Source: a virus. From it: a DNA stretch of 41,491 bases. The notes under the pieces are model-generated. The model was not told where the DNA came from. It ran no database searches and was given only the letters and a program-made list of their open reading frames with translations. Positions 22,778 through 30,535 of this stretch are shown here, one piece after another (the first letter of the stretch is position 1; every line of letters begins with the position of its first letter). The position numbers and the translations under genes were made by a program. The DNA is taken from IMG/VR virus record IMGVR_UViG_3300028610_000201, positions 1 through 41,491 of that record, one strand, 5' to 3'.

Positions 22778-24987
22778 TCTACGATGATTTCTTAAAAAGC
22801 AAGATGGAATTAAAAATGGACAACGGATTCACGATTGACCAGAAATATATCAACCCGATTTTGTATGATTTTCAGCGGGCAATTGTAGCCTGGGCAATAC
22901 GCAAGGGTCGGGCTGCTGTATTCGCTGATTGTGGGCTGGGTAAAACGTTTATACAGTTGGAATGGATTAACCATATTTTAGAGCATAGAGGGGGACAGGG
23001 GTTAATAGTAGTTCCGTTGTCGGTAGCGGAGCAGACGATACAAGAGGCTGATAAATTAAATCTTAAAATAGAATATTGTAAAACACAGGATGATATTGCA
23101 AACAGGATTTCAATAACAAATTACGAGAGATTGAAAAACTTTGACGGGACTACATTCAATGCGGTGGTATTAGATGAATCGTCAATATTAAAATCTATCG
23201 GGGGTAAGATTAAAAGCCAAGTGATAGAAATGTTTAATGATGTAGAATATAAACTATCATGCACAGCGACGCCAGCACCGAACGATATATCAGAGATGGC
23301 GAACCAGGTGGCGTTCCTGGGGATTATGAGCCGGGAAGAAATGCTATCGAAATATTTTGTACATGATGACATGGTATGGCGATTGAAAGGGCATGCAAAA
23401 AAAGAGTTTTATAGGTGGATGGCGGGGTGGTCCGTGTTTATGAGAATGCCTTCGGACATAGGGTTTGATGATGATAAGTTTATATTACCGACATTAAATA
23501 TAGGGGCAATATATACAGACGAAGAATATGTGCCGAGTGGAGAGTTGTTTCCTGTGATGGAACTAAAGGGAATAGGGGGTCGGATTAAAGAACGGAAAGT
23601 GTCTATTGATGCAAAAGTCATCACACTATCCGAAGAGATAAATAATAGTGATTGTCAATGGCTGGTATGGTGTGGCCTGAATGAAGAGGCTGATAAACTT
23701 AATAAATTAATTGATGATAGTGAACAGGTGAAGGGGTCTGATAACCCAGAATATAAAACACAGACTATGTTAGATTTCAAGCATGGCAAATTAAGAGTAT
23801 TTATCACTAAACCGAAGATCGCAGGGTTCGGGATGAACTTCCAGAACGCACACAAAATGGCGTTCATTGGATTGTCAGATAGTTATGAAATGTACTATCA
23901 ATGTATACGTCGGTGCTGGAGATTCGGGCAGGATGAATCCGTCGATGTTGAAATAGTATTATCACCGGTAGAGCGTGTAATATTAGGGAACGTAAAACAT
24001 AAAGAATCTGAGGCAGCAAAAATAATAAATGGAGTGATAAAAGAAATGAGCGACTTCTCTAAGGATGAAATAAAGAAAGGAACATCGAGCCATATAGAAC
24101 ATTATTATACTGAAAGCAAGAAAGGCAAAGATTGGGAATTATGGCTGGGTGATACGGTAGAGACAATAAAAGAAATACCGGAAAATCACATTGACTTCTC
24201 AATATTCAGCCCGCCGTTTGCGCAGCTTTACACGTACTCACCGAGTATGAGAGACTTGGGTAATGGTAGGTCAAAGGCAGAGTTCTGGAAACACTTCGAT
24301 TACATGATTCCAGAACTAATGAGAATAATAAAAGAGGGTAGAATAATAGCAGTACATTGCGCACAGTTGGCGACGACATTAGTAAGTGATGGATATATCG
24401 GGCTGTATGATTTTAGAGGGGATATCATAAGACAGTTTAGCAAGTCAGGACTTGTATATCATGGTGAGGTTTGCATTGATAAAAACCCACAGTCACAGGC
24501 TATAAGAACACACGCAAAGGGTCTACTATTCGCACAACTGAAAAAGGATAGTTCATGGTGTAGGCCGGGACTTGCAGATTATATAGTATTGTTCAAGAAA
24601 CCAGGAGAGAACCAAGAACCTATTGAAAATGGGCCAGGGTTGGAAGTTGATAACGATGAATGGATTAGACTGGCTCATCCTATATGGTACAATATTAAAG
24701 AAACCAATACATTGAATAGACGAGAGGCCAGAACAGAAGATGATGAAAAGCACATGTGCCCGCTTCAAGTTGAAACTATCCACAACGCCTTGATGTTATG
24801 GAGCAACCCAGGCGATTTAGTATATTCTCCGTTTGCAGGGATAGGCAGCGAAGGTTATCAAGCACTGTTGGATAATAGACGGTTCCTGGGATGTGAACTT
24901 AAAAAAGAATATTATGATGTAGCTGTAAAGAACTTGAACAGAGCGTCAGTGAAAAAGGTGGAAGATAAGCAAACCTTATTTACTTGA
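22774..24987 (+). CDS. SNF2-type helicase fused to DNA methyltransferase
   Basis: 737 aa from ATG 22774 behind AAAGGGGG. Residues ~25-430 are a superfamily 2 (SNF2-like) motor: Walker A 'FADCGLGKT' near residue 50, 'VLDESS' as motif II, 'SCTATPAPND' as motif III, and 'QCIRRCWRFGQ' as motif VI. Residues ~450-737 are a beta-class amino-methyltransferase: 'GDTVETIKEIP', motif IV 'SPPF', then motif I 'SPFAGIGSEG' and 'FLGCELKKEYYDVA'. The order IV before I fits N4-cytosine/N6-adenine enzymes. The whole may translocate along DNA and methylate it to block restriction. No nuclease part is present. Confidence 0.85.
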   Translation: MIYDDFLKSKMELKMDNGFTIDQKYINPILYDFQRAIVAWAIRKGRAAVFADCGLGKTFIQLEWINHILEHRGGQGLIVVPLSVAEQTIQEADKLNLKIEYCKTQDDIANRISITNYERLKNFDGTTFNAVVLDESSILKSIGGKIKSQVIEMFNDVEYKLSCTATPAPNDISEMANQVAFLGIMSREEMLSKYFVHDDMVWRLKGHAKKEFYRWMAGWSVFMRMPSDIGFDDDKFILPTLNIGAIYTDEEYVPSGELFPVMELKGIGGRIKERKVSIDAKVITLSEEINNSDCQWLVWCGLNEEADKLNKLIDDSEQVKGSDNPEYKTQTMLDFKHGKLRVFITKPKIAGFGMNFQNAHKMAFIGLSDSYEMYYQCIRRCWRFGQDESVDVEIVLSPVERVILGNVKHKESEAAKIINGVIKEMSDFSKDEIKKGTSSHIEHYYTESKKGKDWELWLGDTVETIKEIPENHIDFSIFSPPFAQLYTYSPSMRDLGNGRSKAEFWKHFDYMIPELMRIIKEGRIIAVHCAQLATTLVSDGYIGLYDFRGDIIRQFSKSGLVYHGEVCIDKNPQSQAIRTHAKGLLFAQLKKDSSWCRPGLADYIVLFKKPGENQEPIENGPGLEVDNDEWIRLAHPIWYNIKETNTLNRREARTEDDEKHMCPLQVETIHNALMLWSNPGDLVYSPFAGIGSEGYQALLDNRRFLGCELKKEYYDVAVKNLNRASVKKVEDKQTLFT

Positions 24988-25012
24988 CATAATAATAGAT
25001 AATATTTATAAT
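24984..25012 (+). promoter_or_regulatory. Perfect-consensus sigma70 promoter for packaging genes
   Basis: TTGACA (24984-24989), 17-base spacer, TATAAT (25007-25012). Transcription should begin near 25019, only about 9 bases before the ATG of the small terminase gene, so the message has almost no leader. The -35 begins inside the last codons of the methyltransferase gene. Confidence 0.85.
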
Positions 25013-25027
25013 TCATTGCATAAACCA

Positions 25028-25408
25028 ATGGCATGGCAAAAAGGACAAAGTGGCAATCCGTCAGGCAAGTCGAAAACAAAAGGTCGACCGATGAGCGGGA
25101 CTACAATGATTGACATCTTCGAGGGTATACTTGCCGGACGTCAAAAAGAATATCCAAGCACACCTAAGAAACAAACCTGCCTTAAACTACTATCGGCTAT
25201 GCGTAACGGCGAGCCGTGGGCTATCAGAGAAATACTTCACATGACTATGGGAATGCCAATAGCGAAAACAGTATTAACAGGTTCAGACGAAGGGCCGGTA
25301 CGTTTAATTATACAGGGGGCAGGTGATGGGAATAGGGCCGATGGGATTAACGGTGGACCCGGAGGAAGCGATAAGGGACTGGATGAAACTAATGAGGGCG
25401 GTGAGTAA
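25028..25408 (+). CDS. Terminase small subunit-like protein (DUF5681 opening)
   Basis: 126 aa from ATG 25028. The N-terminus 'WQKGQSGNPSGKSKTKGRP' is the DUF5681 pattern common in small terminase-like phage proteins. Residues ~55-85 are helical ('LKLLSAMRNGEPWAIREIL') and the C-terminus is Gly/Asp-rich and flexible. It lies directly upstream of the large terminase gene. Small subunits recognise packaging sites. Neither RBS nor leader is evident because the promoter is very close. A TTG 12 bases upstream is an alternative start. Confidence 0.7.
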   Translation: MAWQKGQSGNPSGKSKTKGRPMSGTTMIDIFEGILAGRQKEYPSTPKKQTCLKLLSAMRNGEPWAIREILHMTMGMPIAKTVLTGSDEGPVRLIIQGAGDGNRADGINGGPGGSDKGLDETNEGGE

Positions 25409-25410
25409 AT

Positions 25411-25584
25411 ATGCCAATAGAGAAGCTGGAAGCGACGATGGACAAGAGGCAACTGAGGGACCCGGTGGTACTATACAACATGATACGCAAGATTAACGAG
25501 ATAATTGATGCCATTGACGGACGAAAGAACTTTCGTAACGAACCCGCTGCAAGCAAAAGCGTGGGAGTTGCTACAAAGAAATGA
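25411..25584 (+). CDS. Small basic protein between terminase genes
   Basis: 57 aa, two bases after the small terminase stop. It has a clear helix ('PVVLYNMIRKINEIIDAIDG') and a basic tail. It overlaps the start of the large terminase by 77 bases in another frame, so its last third shares DNA with terminase. GAGGGCGGTGAG upstream could serve as ribosome site. Plausible, unknown role. Confidence 0.45.
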   Translation: MPIEKLEATMDKRQLRDPVVLYNMIRKINEIIDAIDGRKNFRNEPAASKSVGVATKK

Positions 25585-26737
25585 ATTGAAGTACGTGCTA
25601 TTGGACGGGGGCGCGAGGTCGGGCAAGAGCTGGATAATTGCTATCCACATGATCAATATTGCTCTTGAGTTTCCGAACACTCGGCAGCTGGTAGCACGGT
25701 TTCGGTTCAACACGGCGAAGAAGACTATATGGATGCAGACGTTCTTGCCGTTAGTGAGAATGATATTGCCTGGATCAACCGATTGGTATCACGTCGCTGA
25801 TGGGTACATCGAGTTTAAAAACGGGTCTGAAATATGGCTGGGGGGCTTCGATGATAAGCAAAGAACAGAAAAGATTCTCGGTAGCGAATATAATAATATC
25901 TATCTTAATGAGGTGTCAGAACTCTCTTATCTCATCCCGGAGATGGCTCTTCCCCGGCTGGCCATTAAAACGCCCGGACTTGTCAACAAGGCCTTTTTCG
26001 ATTGTAACCCGCCGAGCCCTCTGCACTGGATACACAAACTATTTTATGATGAGGTTGACCCACGCACGGGAGAACCTGTCAAGAGGCCGGAACTTTACGG
26101 GAAACTTAAACTTAATCCAATTGATAATATCGACAATCTTCCTGATAACTATATTGAAGATACTCTGGATATTTTACCGCCTCGCGCCAGGGCCAGGTTT
26201 CGGGACGGACAGTACGTCAAAGCGGAAGGTGTAATCTATGAAGGGTTCGACGAGAAGTGCCTTATCGATAGAGACGCTATTCCTGTATGCGAGTTTTACA
26301 CGGTCGGTCTTGATTTCGGTCTTAACATGGCTGCCGTGCTGGTTGGCTGGGCAGGCGACCACGTTTATGTCCTGGCTGACCACGGTGCGTACAATGATAC
26401 GGCGTCGGCGTTTAACAAGGATATTAGAGAAGATAGATGCTGGGATGAATACAACTATATCGCATACTGCGACCCGTCAGGAGGTGAGAGAATTCAAGAA
26501 ATCACTAATGGCGATAAAGCGAACAATTCCGTTGAACCAGGTATCGATTACATCAATACCAAAATCGAGCGCGGTGAGTTCCACGTGGCGAGGGGATGCA
26601 ACGGGGTGCTGATGGAGATAAACGATTATATACGCGACGAGAAAGAACGTATCGTCAAGACAAACGATCACTACATGGACGCAATGAGGTACGGTATATT
26701 CAGCCGGGTGTCAGTGCCGGTACAAATATTTTTATAG
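25508..26737 (+). CDS. terL: Terminase large subunit (packaging ATPase/nuclease)
   Basis: 409 aa from ATG 25508. Walker A 'LDGGARSGKSW' at about residues 32-42, a Walker B-like 'NNIYLNEVSEL' near 130, and an RNase H-like nuclease opening 'YTVGLDFGLNMAAVLVGW' near 260 with a later acidic site 'NDHYMDAMRYG' close to the C-terminus. This is the PBSX/phage terminase 3 type layout. It pumps DNA into the prohead through the portal. TTG 25505 is an alternative start. Confidence 0.9.
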   Translation: MPLTDERTFVTNPLQAKAWELLQRNELKYVLLDGGARSGKSWIIAIHMINIALEFPNTRQLVARFRFNTAKKTIWMQTFLPLVRMILPGSTDWYHVADGYIEFKNGSEIWLGGFDDKQRTEKILGSEYNNIYLNEVSELSYLIPEMALPRLAIKTPGLVNKAFFDCNPPSPLHWIHKLFYDEVDPRTGEPVKRPELYGKLKLNPIDNIDNLPDNYIEDTLDILPPRARARFRDGQYVKAEGVIYEGFDEKCLIDRDAIPVCEFYTVGLDFGLNMAAVLVGWAGDHVYVLADHGAYNDTASAFNKDIREDRCWDEYNYIAYCDPSGGERIQEITNGDKANNSVEPGIDYINTKIERGEFHVARGCNGVLMEINDYIRDEKERIVKTNDHYMDAMRYGIFSRVSVPVQIFL

Positions 26738-26746
26738 GGGGATGAT

Positions 26747-26965
26747 ATGCCAGGGATTGAGGAAGCAACAAGCGGGTATGAACTGAGTTTAATATTTTAT
26801 ATACCGGGTGCGTTATTATTTCTGATATTGGGGAGCTCGATATTATGGGCCACATGGGATATTAAAGCATGGGCAATTACTATGGGATTCATAGGAGTAT
26901 GGGGTATTCCGAGTTTGATAGTAATACCACAGATAATTAAAATGATGATAACTGATGGATGGTAA
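26747..26965 (+). CDS. Small two-helix membrane protein
   Basis: 72 aa behind AGGGGGATGAT. Two hydrophobic helices at about residues 14-34 and 42-65 ('IPGALLFLILGSSILWATW', 'AITMGFIGVWGIPSLIVIP'). Topology fits a small inner membrane protein. It could be a second holin-type protein or a superinfection-exclusion factor. It opens the accessory block after terminase. Confidence 0.5.
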   Translation: MPGIEEATSGYELSLIFYIPGALLFLILGSSILWATWDIKAWAITMGFIGVWGIPSLIVIPQIIKMMITDGW

Positions 26966-26976
26966 AAGGGGGCATT

Positions 26977-27492
26977 ATGAAAACTGAGTTCTTAAAAGGG
27001 TTTCCGTCATACGACGATTACAAGAGCGACCCGAAACCGTCGAACGAGATATACCGGCAGTTCGTGTTTGACTACTTCGAGATGTACGGAATAACGATGC
27101 CGGAAGATTTGGGCGTGCAGTACTGCCATAGCGACGATGTTTTGAAAACGTCACGGTATCAGTGCGAGACTGGACGGCAAACAGCTGACGGTACGTGGTA
27201 CAAGTCGGGTATATGGAACTGTGGCGACGCGTATTTTGTAGGCGACGACAAGCGAGGGTACTTGATATCAACAGCGGTCATGCGTGCGTGGTCCGATATG
27301 GACGGGCTGGCGAACAAAGAAAAGGACGGCGTGAAGTACCTGGAGCTGGCACGAATGATGTTGATGCAGAACGCAGTAATGATGACAGGGTTTCGTATAC
27401 TGATGATACCCGACGACGCACGTGTATTGCAGGGCGCAGGGCCGACGATGCGTGAGCAGAACAAAGATGCACAGGGCAATGTTATAAAATAA
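26977..27492 (+). CDS. Unknown 171-aa protein
   Basis: Start at ATG 26977 behind AAAGGGGGCATT. Globular, rich in Asp, Tyr and Met, with a helical core at about residues 75-140 ('YLELARMMLMQNAVMMTGF'). Codon use matches structural genes. Position between terminase and the transport genes suggests a late gene or accessory product. No family recognised. Confidence 0.5.
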   Translation: MKTEFLKGFPSYDDYKSDPKPSNEIYRQFVFDYFEMYGITMPEDLGVQYCHSDDVLKTSRYQCETGRQTADGTWYKSGIWNCGDAYFVGDDKRGYLISTAVMRAWSDMDGLANKEKDGVKYLELARMMLMQNAVMMTGFRILMIPDDARVLQGAGPTMREQNKDAQGNVIK

Positions 27493-27507
27493 TTTAAGGG
27501 GGATGAT

Positions 27508-27690
27508 ATGACACAGATAGAATATTTCGGGTCAGGCTATGGCTGTGTATCCATTCAGGATCAGATGAATAAATGGATGGCAGAACACCCTGAATACGAA
27601 ATAAAACACATTGAAGATTTACCGATACAACATTTACATAATGGAGCGCATCATAGTTCCAAAATCATTTATGAAATAAAAAATCAATAA
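27508..27690 (+). CDS. Small protein, unknown
   Basis: 60 aa behind AAGGGGGATGAT. Hydrophilic and His-rich near the C-terminus ('HLHNGAHHSS'). It resembles the short phage proteins with a 'Y..IEDLPI' line but has no recognised family. AT-richer than its neighbours. Confidence 0.45.
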   Translation: MTQIEYFGSGYGCVSIQDQMNKWMAEHPEYEIKHIEDLPIQHLHNGAHHSSKIIYEIKNQ

Positions 27691-27701
27691 GGGGGTAGCA
27701 C

Positions 27702-28589
27702 ATGAAGAAAGTTTTAATATTGGTAGCGTTGTTTGTTTTCGCAGGGGGGCTGTTGTTTGCAGGGCCTATTGAATGGGGTGGATCGTTTACGTTTAAGCTG
27801 GGGGCGAACCCGCGCAACATATCGTTTGACCACACGGCACCGGGGGAGTTCGCTGATATTAGTGCGGACTTCGAGGTGCAGATTGACGAGACAAACTTAC
27901 TGCACACGTCGGTGGGTGGTACTGATGGAATATCAGTCGGTGACACGTATCTGCAAAGCGACTGGATAATATTCACTACGAAGCTGGGAACCACGGCTTA
28001 CGATTCGTTCGGGTACGCGGTATCTGATAAAGAGTATGAAGTGAAAGCGAACAGTATTGACGGTGCTGGTGTATCAATTGAGATACCCATTGGCGGGTTT
28101 ACTATCGGTGCAGGCAAGTTTTTTGATCCGTGTATCGGCGGTGTCGGTGCATCGTGGGAAAATGATATTCTCGGCATCGGTGTCAACTATGTAGGAGATT
28201 TTACTGTTAAGGATGAAACCTGGGCGCATACAGTCTCAGGTGGTGTAAAGGTTGCACTGGGCGATTTCTCGTCAGGTGCAGGCATACGTTACGACGATAC
28301 GGTATGGGCCGGTGGTGTAGGTGCGAAGTACGATTTTGGTGTACCGCATATAGCTGCCGGTGTTGGTATCGAGCAGACAGACGATGGTACGGAAACGAAG
28401 TTCGGTGCTGACACAGGGTTCGAGTTCGACACATGGGGCGGGCTGTTTTCAGCGAGCTATGTAGAAATGATAGACGTTATCAATATGTCGATATGGTACA
28501 AGCCGGGAGTTGTGAAGTTCAAGACAGGCTACGACTGGAACGCCGAAGCCGTAGACGAGATTTATATCGAAGTGTCGGCTGACTTCTAA
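27702..28589 (+). CDS. Exported outer-membrane-like beta-barrel protein
   Basis: 295 aa. A Sec signal peptide covers residues 1-20 (two lysines, hydrophobic core, cleavage after 'LLFA'). The mature part is built of alternating hydrophobic/polar strands with Gly/Tyr/Phe ends, and its last residues ('DEIYIEVSADF') end in Phe, as required for outer-membrane barrel insertion. It resembles spirochaetal porin-like proteins in style. A virion role is unlikely. It may change surface permeability or exclude other phages, and next to the sugar importer an uptake role is attractive. Confidence 0.65.
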   Translation: MKKVLILVALFVFAGGLLFAGPIEWGGSFTFKLGANPRNISFDHTAPGEFADISADFEVQIDETNLLHTSVGGTDGISVGDTYLQSDWIIFTTKLGTTAYDSFGYAVSDKEYEVKANSIDGAGVSIEIPIGGFTIGAGKFFDPCIGGVGASWENDILGIGVNYVGDFTVKDETWAHTVSGGVKVALGDFSSGAGIRYDDTVWAGGVGAKYDFGVPHIAAGVGIEQTDDGTETKFGADTGFEFDTWGGLFSASYVEMIDVINMSIWYKPGVVKFKTGYDWNAEAVDEIYIEVSADF

Positions 28590-28669
28590 TGATAGGAGCG
28601 ATTGTTTTTGGTATTATGTGGGTTGCTATCTCAGCAGCCAACATAATTATATTGTGGAAATGTTCATAA
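28589..28669 (+). CDS. 26-aa membrane peptide
   Basis: ATG 28589 overlaps the stop of the beta-barrel gene (TAATG). The whole peptide is one hydrophobic helix ending in a short charged tail ('IIILWKCS'). Too short for homology. It could be a small membrane partner of the barrel or the importer. Coupling argues for translation. Confidence 0.4.
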   Translation: MIGAIVFGIMWVAISAANIIILWKCS

Positions 28670-28678
28670 GAGGGTAAA

Positions 28679-29980
28679 ATGAATAACAAAAAATATGATG
28701 TAGTGGTGCTCGGTGGCGGGGTGGCTGGATGCAGTGCTGCGATAGCTGCTGCCGAGCAGGGGGCAAAGGTCGCGCTTATTGAGAAGGAACCGTATCTGGG
28801 AGGGCTGCCCGTTGGTGCCTACGTAATAGCGATGTGCGGGTTCTACAACGGGCATCTTGGCAAAGACCGTGTTGTTGCCGGTAACTTCAAAAAGATAGCC
28901 GACCGGGCAATAAAGATGGGCCATGCTGTCGGCACGAAGTGGAATCGGGAATGCAAGCCGAAGGATGCACGCGAGGTTACTATCGACCCGGAGGGGTTCA
29001 AGCACGTACTGGACACGGTAGTGCTGGAGGCCGGGGTTGACTTGTATCTGAGGGCGTTTGCATCAAGAGTTTATTACGACGAAGGCACAGAAACTCGACC
29101 CGAAAGTATCGGTGGAATAATGATTCTTGGCAAACAGGGTGCTATGACTATAGAGGGGCACACTTTCATTGATTGCACTGGTGACGCCGATACTGCCGAG
29201 TGGCTTGGATTAACTACCATGCAACCGTTTGTTGACGGGCCTGTGACAATGAGTATACGTATCGCTGGTGTTGACCGGTCAAAGGCGCAGTTTGATAAAG
29301 ACAATCCACCACCACCGGATATCAAGTTTGAGGGCGGGAAATACACAACCGTACCTGACCGACTGCCGATATCGGGGTGGATGGATATCAAGAACAAGAC
29401 CGGCGAATACTACGACTGCATGGCGATAGTCGGTGTGCAAGGGTTGACGTACCACGACCAAACGATAGCCGAGGTACGGGGCAGACAGTTGGCGCATGAG
29501 GCTATTGTCCAGCTTCGCAAGATACCGGCGTACAAGAATTGTTACCTGGTATCGACAGGGACGTTGCTCGGCAGCCGTAAAGCACGGATGGTTATCACAC
29601 AGTATTACCTGACAGACGAGGACGAGAACCAGAACCCGTACGATTCGATTGCCATAGCAGGAAATGTGATGACTGACTACGGGGCGATGAAAATACCGTT
29701 CCGGTGCCTGAAACCGAAACGCATTAAGAACCTGTTGTATGCAGGCAGGACGTTTACGCCGATGTACCACAGCGATAAAACGCAGGGTGGCGAGGCCATA
29801 CCGAAAAGCAACAGGAACTTTCTTGCATACGAGATACCGCGACTGATAGCGATATGTATGGCGACAGGCGAGGCTGCAGGCGTGGCTGCTACCAAATGTG
29901 CTGACAATGAAATGTCTGTCGATGAAGTGGACGTGGGAATTGTTCAAGACATATTGAAACAACGCGGGGCGATATATTGA
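28679..29980 (+). CDS. FAD-dependent oxidoreductase (PF12831 type)
   Basis: 433 aa behind AAGAGGG. Dinucleotide-binding motif 'VVVLGGGVAGCSAAIAAAEQG' (about residues 8-28, cited in part) followed by 'VALIEKE'. 'FIDCTGDADTAEWLG' near 165 and 'STGTLLGSRKARMV' near 297 are hallmarks of FAD_oxidored enzymes, and 'LLYAGRTFTPMYHSD' near 355 is the C-terminal FAD-contact region. Members often sit in bacterial carbohydrate gene clusters beside sugar ABC transporters, where they are presumed to oxidise a sugar or polyol derivative. Cytoplasmic. Substrate unknown. All key motifs are present, so it should be active. Confidence 0.85.
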   Translation: MNNKKYDVVVLGGGVAGCSAAIAAAEQGAKVALIEKEPYLGGLPVGAYVIAMCGFYNGHLGKDRVVAGNFKKIADRAIKMGHAVGTKWNRECKPKDAREVTIDPEGFKHVLDTVVLEAGVDLYLRAFASRVYYDEGTETRPESIGGIMILGKQGAMTIEGHTFIDCTGDADTAEWLGLTTMQPFVDGPVTMSIRIAGVDRSKAQFDKDNPPPPDIKFEGGKYTTVPDRLPISGWMDIKNKTGEYYDCMAIVGVQGLTYHDQTIAEVRGRQLAHEAIVQLRKIPAYKNCYLVSTGTLLGSRKARMVITQYYLTDEDENQNPYDSIAIAGNVMTDYGAMKIPFRCLKPKRIKNLLYAGRTFTPMYHSDKTQGGEAIPKSNRNFLAYEIPRLIAICMATGEAAGVAATKCADNEMSVDEVDVGIVQDILKQRGAIY

Positions 29981-30007
29981 TTGACGAAAACTAAAAGGAG
30001 GGATGAT

Positions 30008-30274
30008 ATGACAAGAGGAGAAATACACTCTAAAGCAATTGAGATTATGGATTCAAAGGAAATTGCAAAAGAAAAGAAACAACAAAATTGGCAGTATTTA
30101 AACGACTGTATGGAAGCCGATATTTGTCCGCAATGCGGGGCCAGACGAATAGAAGGCCATGTGTGGCGATGGTCATGTTTTATTCCATATAAAAACACTA
30201 CCTACGAATGCTCAGAGCAATGCGGATATACTTCAGAAATCGATAGTCAATCCTTATGGGTGATGATGGGATGA
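30008..30274 (+). CDS. Zinc-ribbon small protein
   Basis: 88 aa from ATG 30008 behind AAAGGAGGGATGAT. Residues ~41-44 (CPQC) and ~69-74 (CSEQC) form a zinc-ribbon; the N-terminal 35 residues are a charged helix. It lies inside the transport cluster but its role is unclear. AT-richer codon use than the FAD gene suggests an independent origin. Confidence 0.55.
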   Translation: MTRGEIHSKAIEIMDSKEIAKEKKQQNWQYLNDCMEADICPQCGARRIEGHVWRWSCFIPYKNTTYECSEQCGYTSEIDSQSLWVMMG

Positions 30275-30284
30275 GGATAATATT

Positions 30285-30524
30285 TTGATTGACGAAGATT
30301 ATGTCAAACAGTGTGTGATACCGCCACAGTACCAAAAGACGTTTCCACGTGGTTGGTTCACATCGGAGCACGTCGCTAATTACAAAATGATATGGCAGAA
30401 CGCACCACTGCCGAAAGCGTGGATACCGATAGAGATTTATATGCTTGAGATAAAACGCATGAAAGACGAGATACGTAAAGCACTGGAAACGGTGCTGGAT
30501 TCAATTAACGAAAAACTTAATTAA
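30285..30524 (+). CDS. Small protein, unknown
   Basis: 79 aa from TTG 30285 (weak ribosome site; an internal ATG is possible). Aromatic N-terminal half, then a C-terminal amphipathic helix ('MLEIKRMKDEIRKALETVL'). It precedes the solute-binding protein by 11 bases and may be translated with it. No family recognised. Confidence 0.45.
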   Translation: MIDEDYVKQCVIPPQYQKTFPRGWFTSEHVANYKMIWQNAPLPKAWIPIEIYMLEIKRMKDEIRKALETVLDSINEKLN

Positions 30525-30535
30525 CGGAGGGCAGT

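Noticed and set aside
25028-25408. Leader TTG start at 25016 for the small terminase protein
   Set aside because: It would lie before or at the predicted transcription start and adds only four residues. ATG 25028 fits the family N-terminus better.
29279-30028. Minus-strand open frame of 249 codons opposite the FAD oxidoreductase
   Set aside because: Opposite strand to a gene with full family motifs; no promoter or ribosome site.
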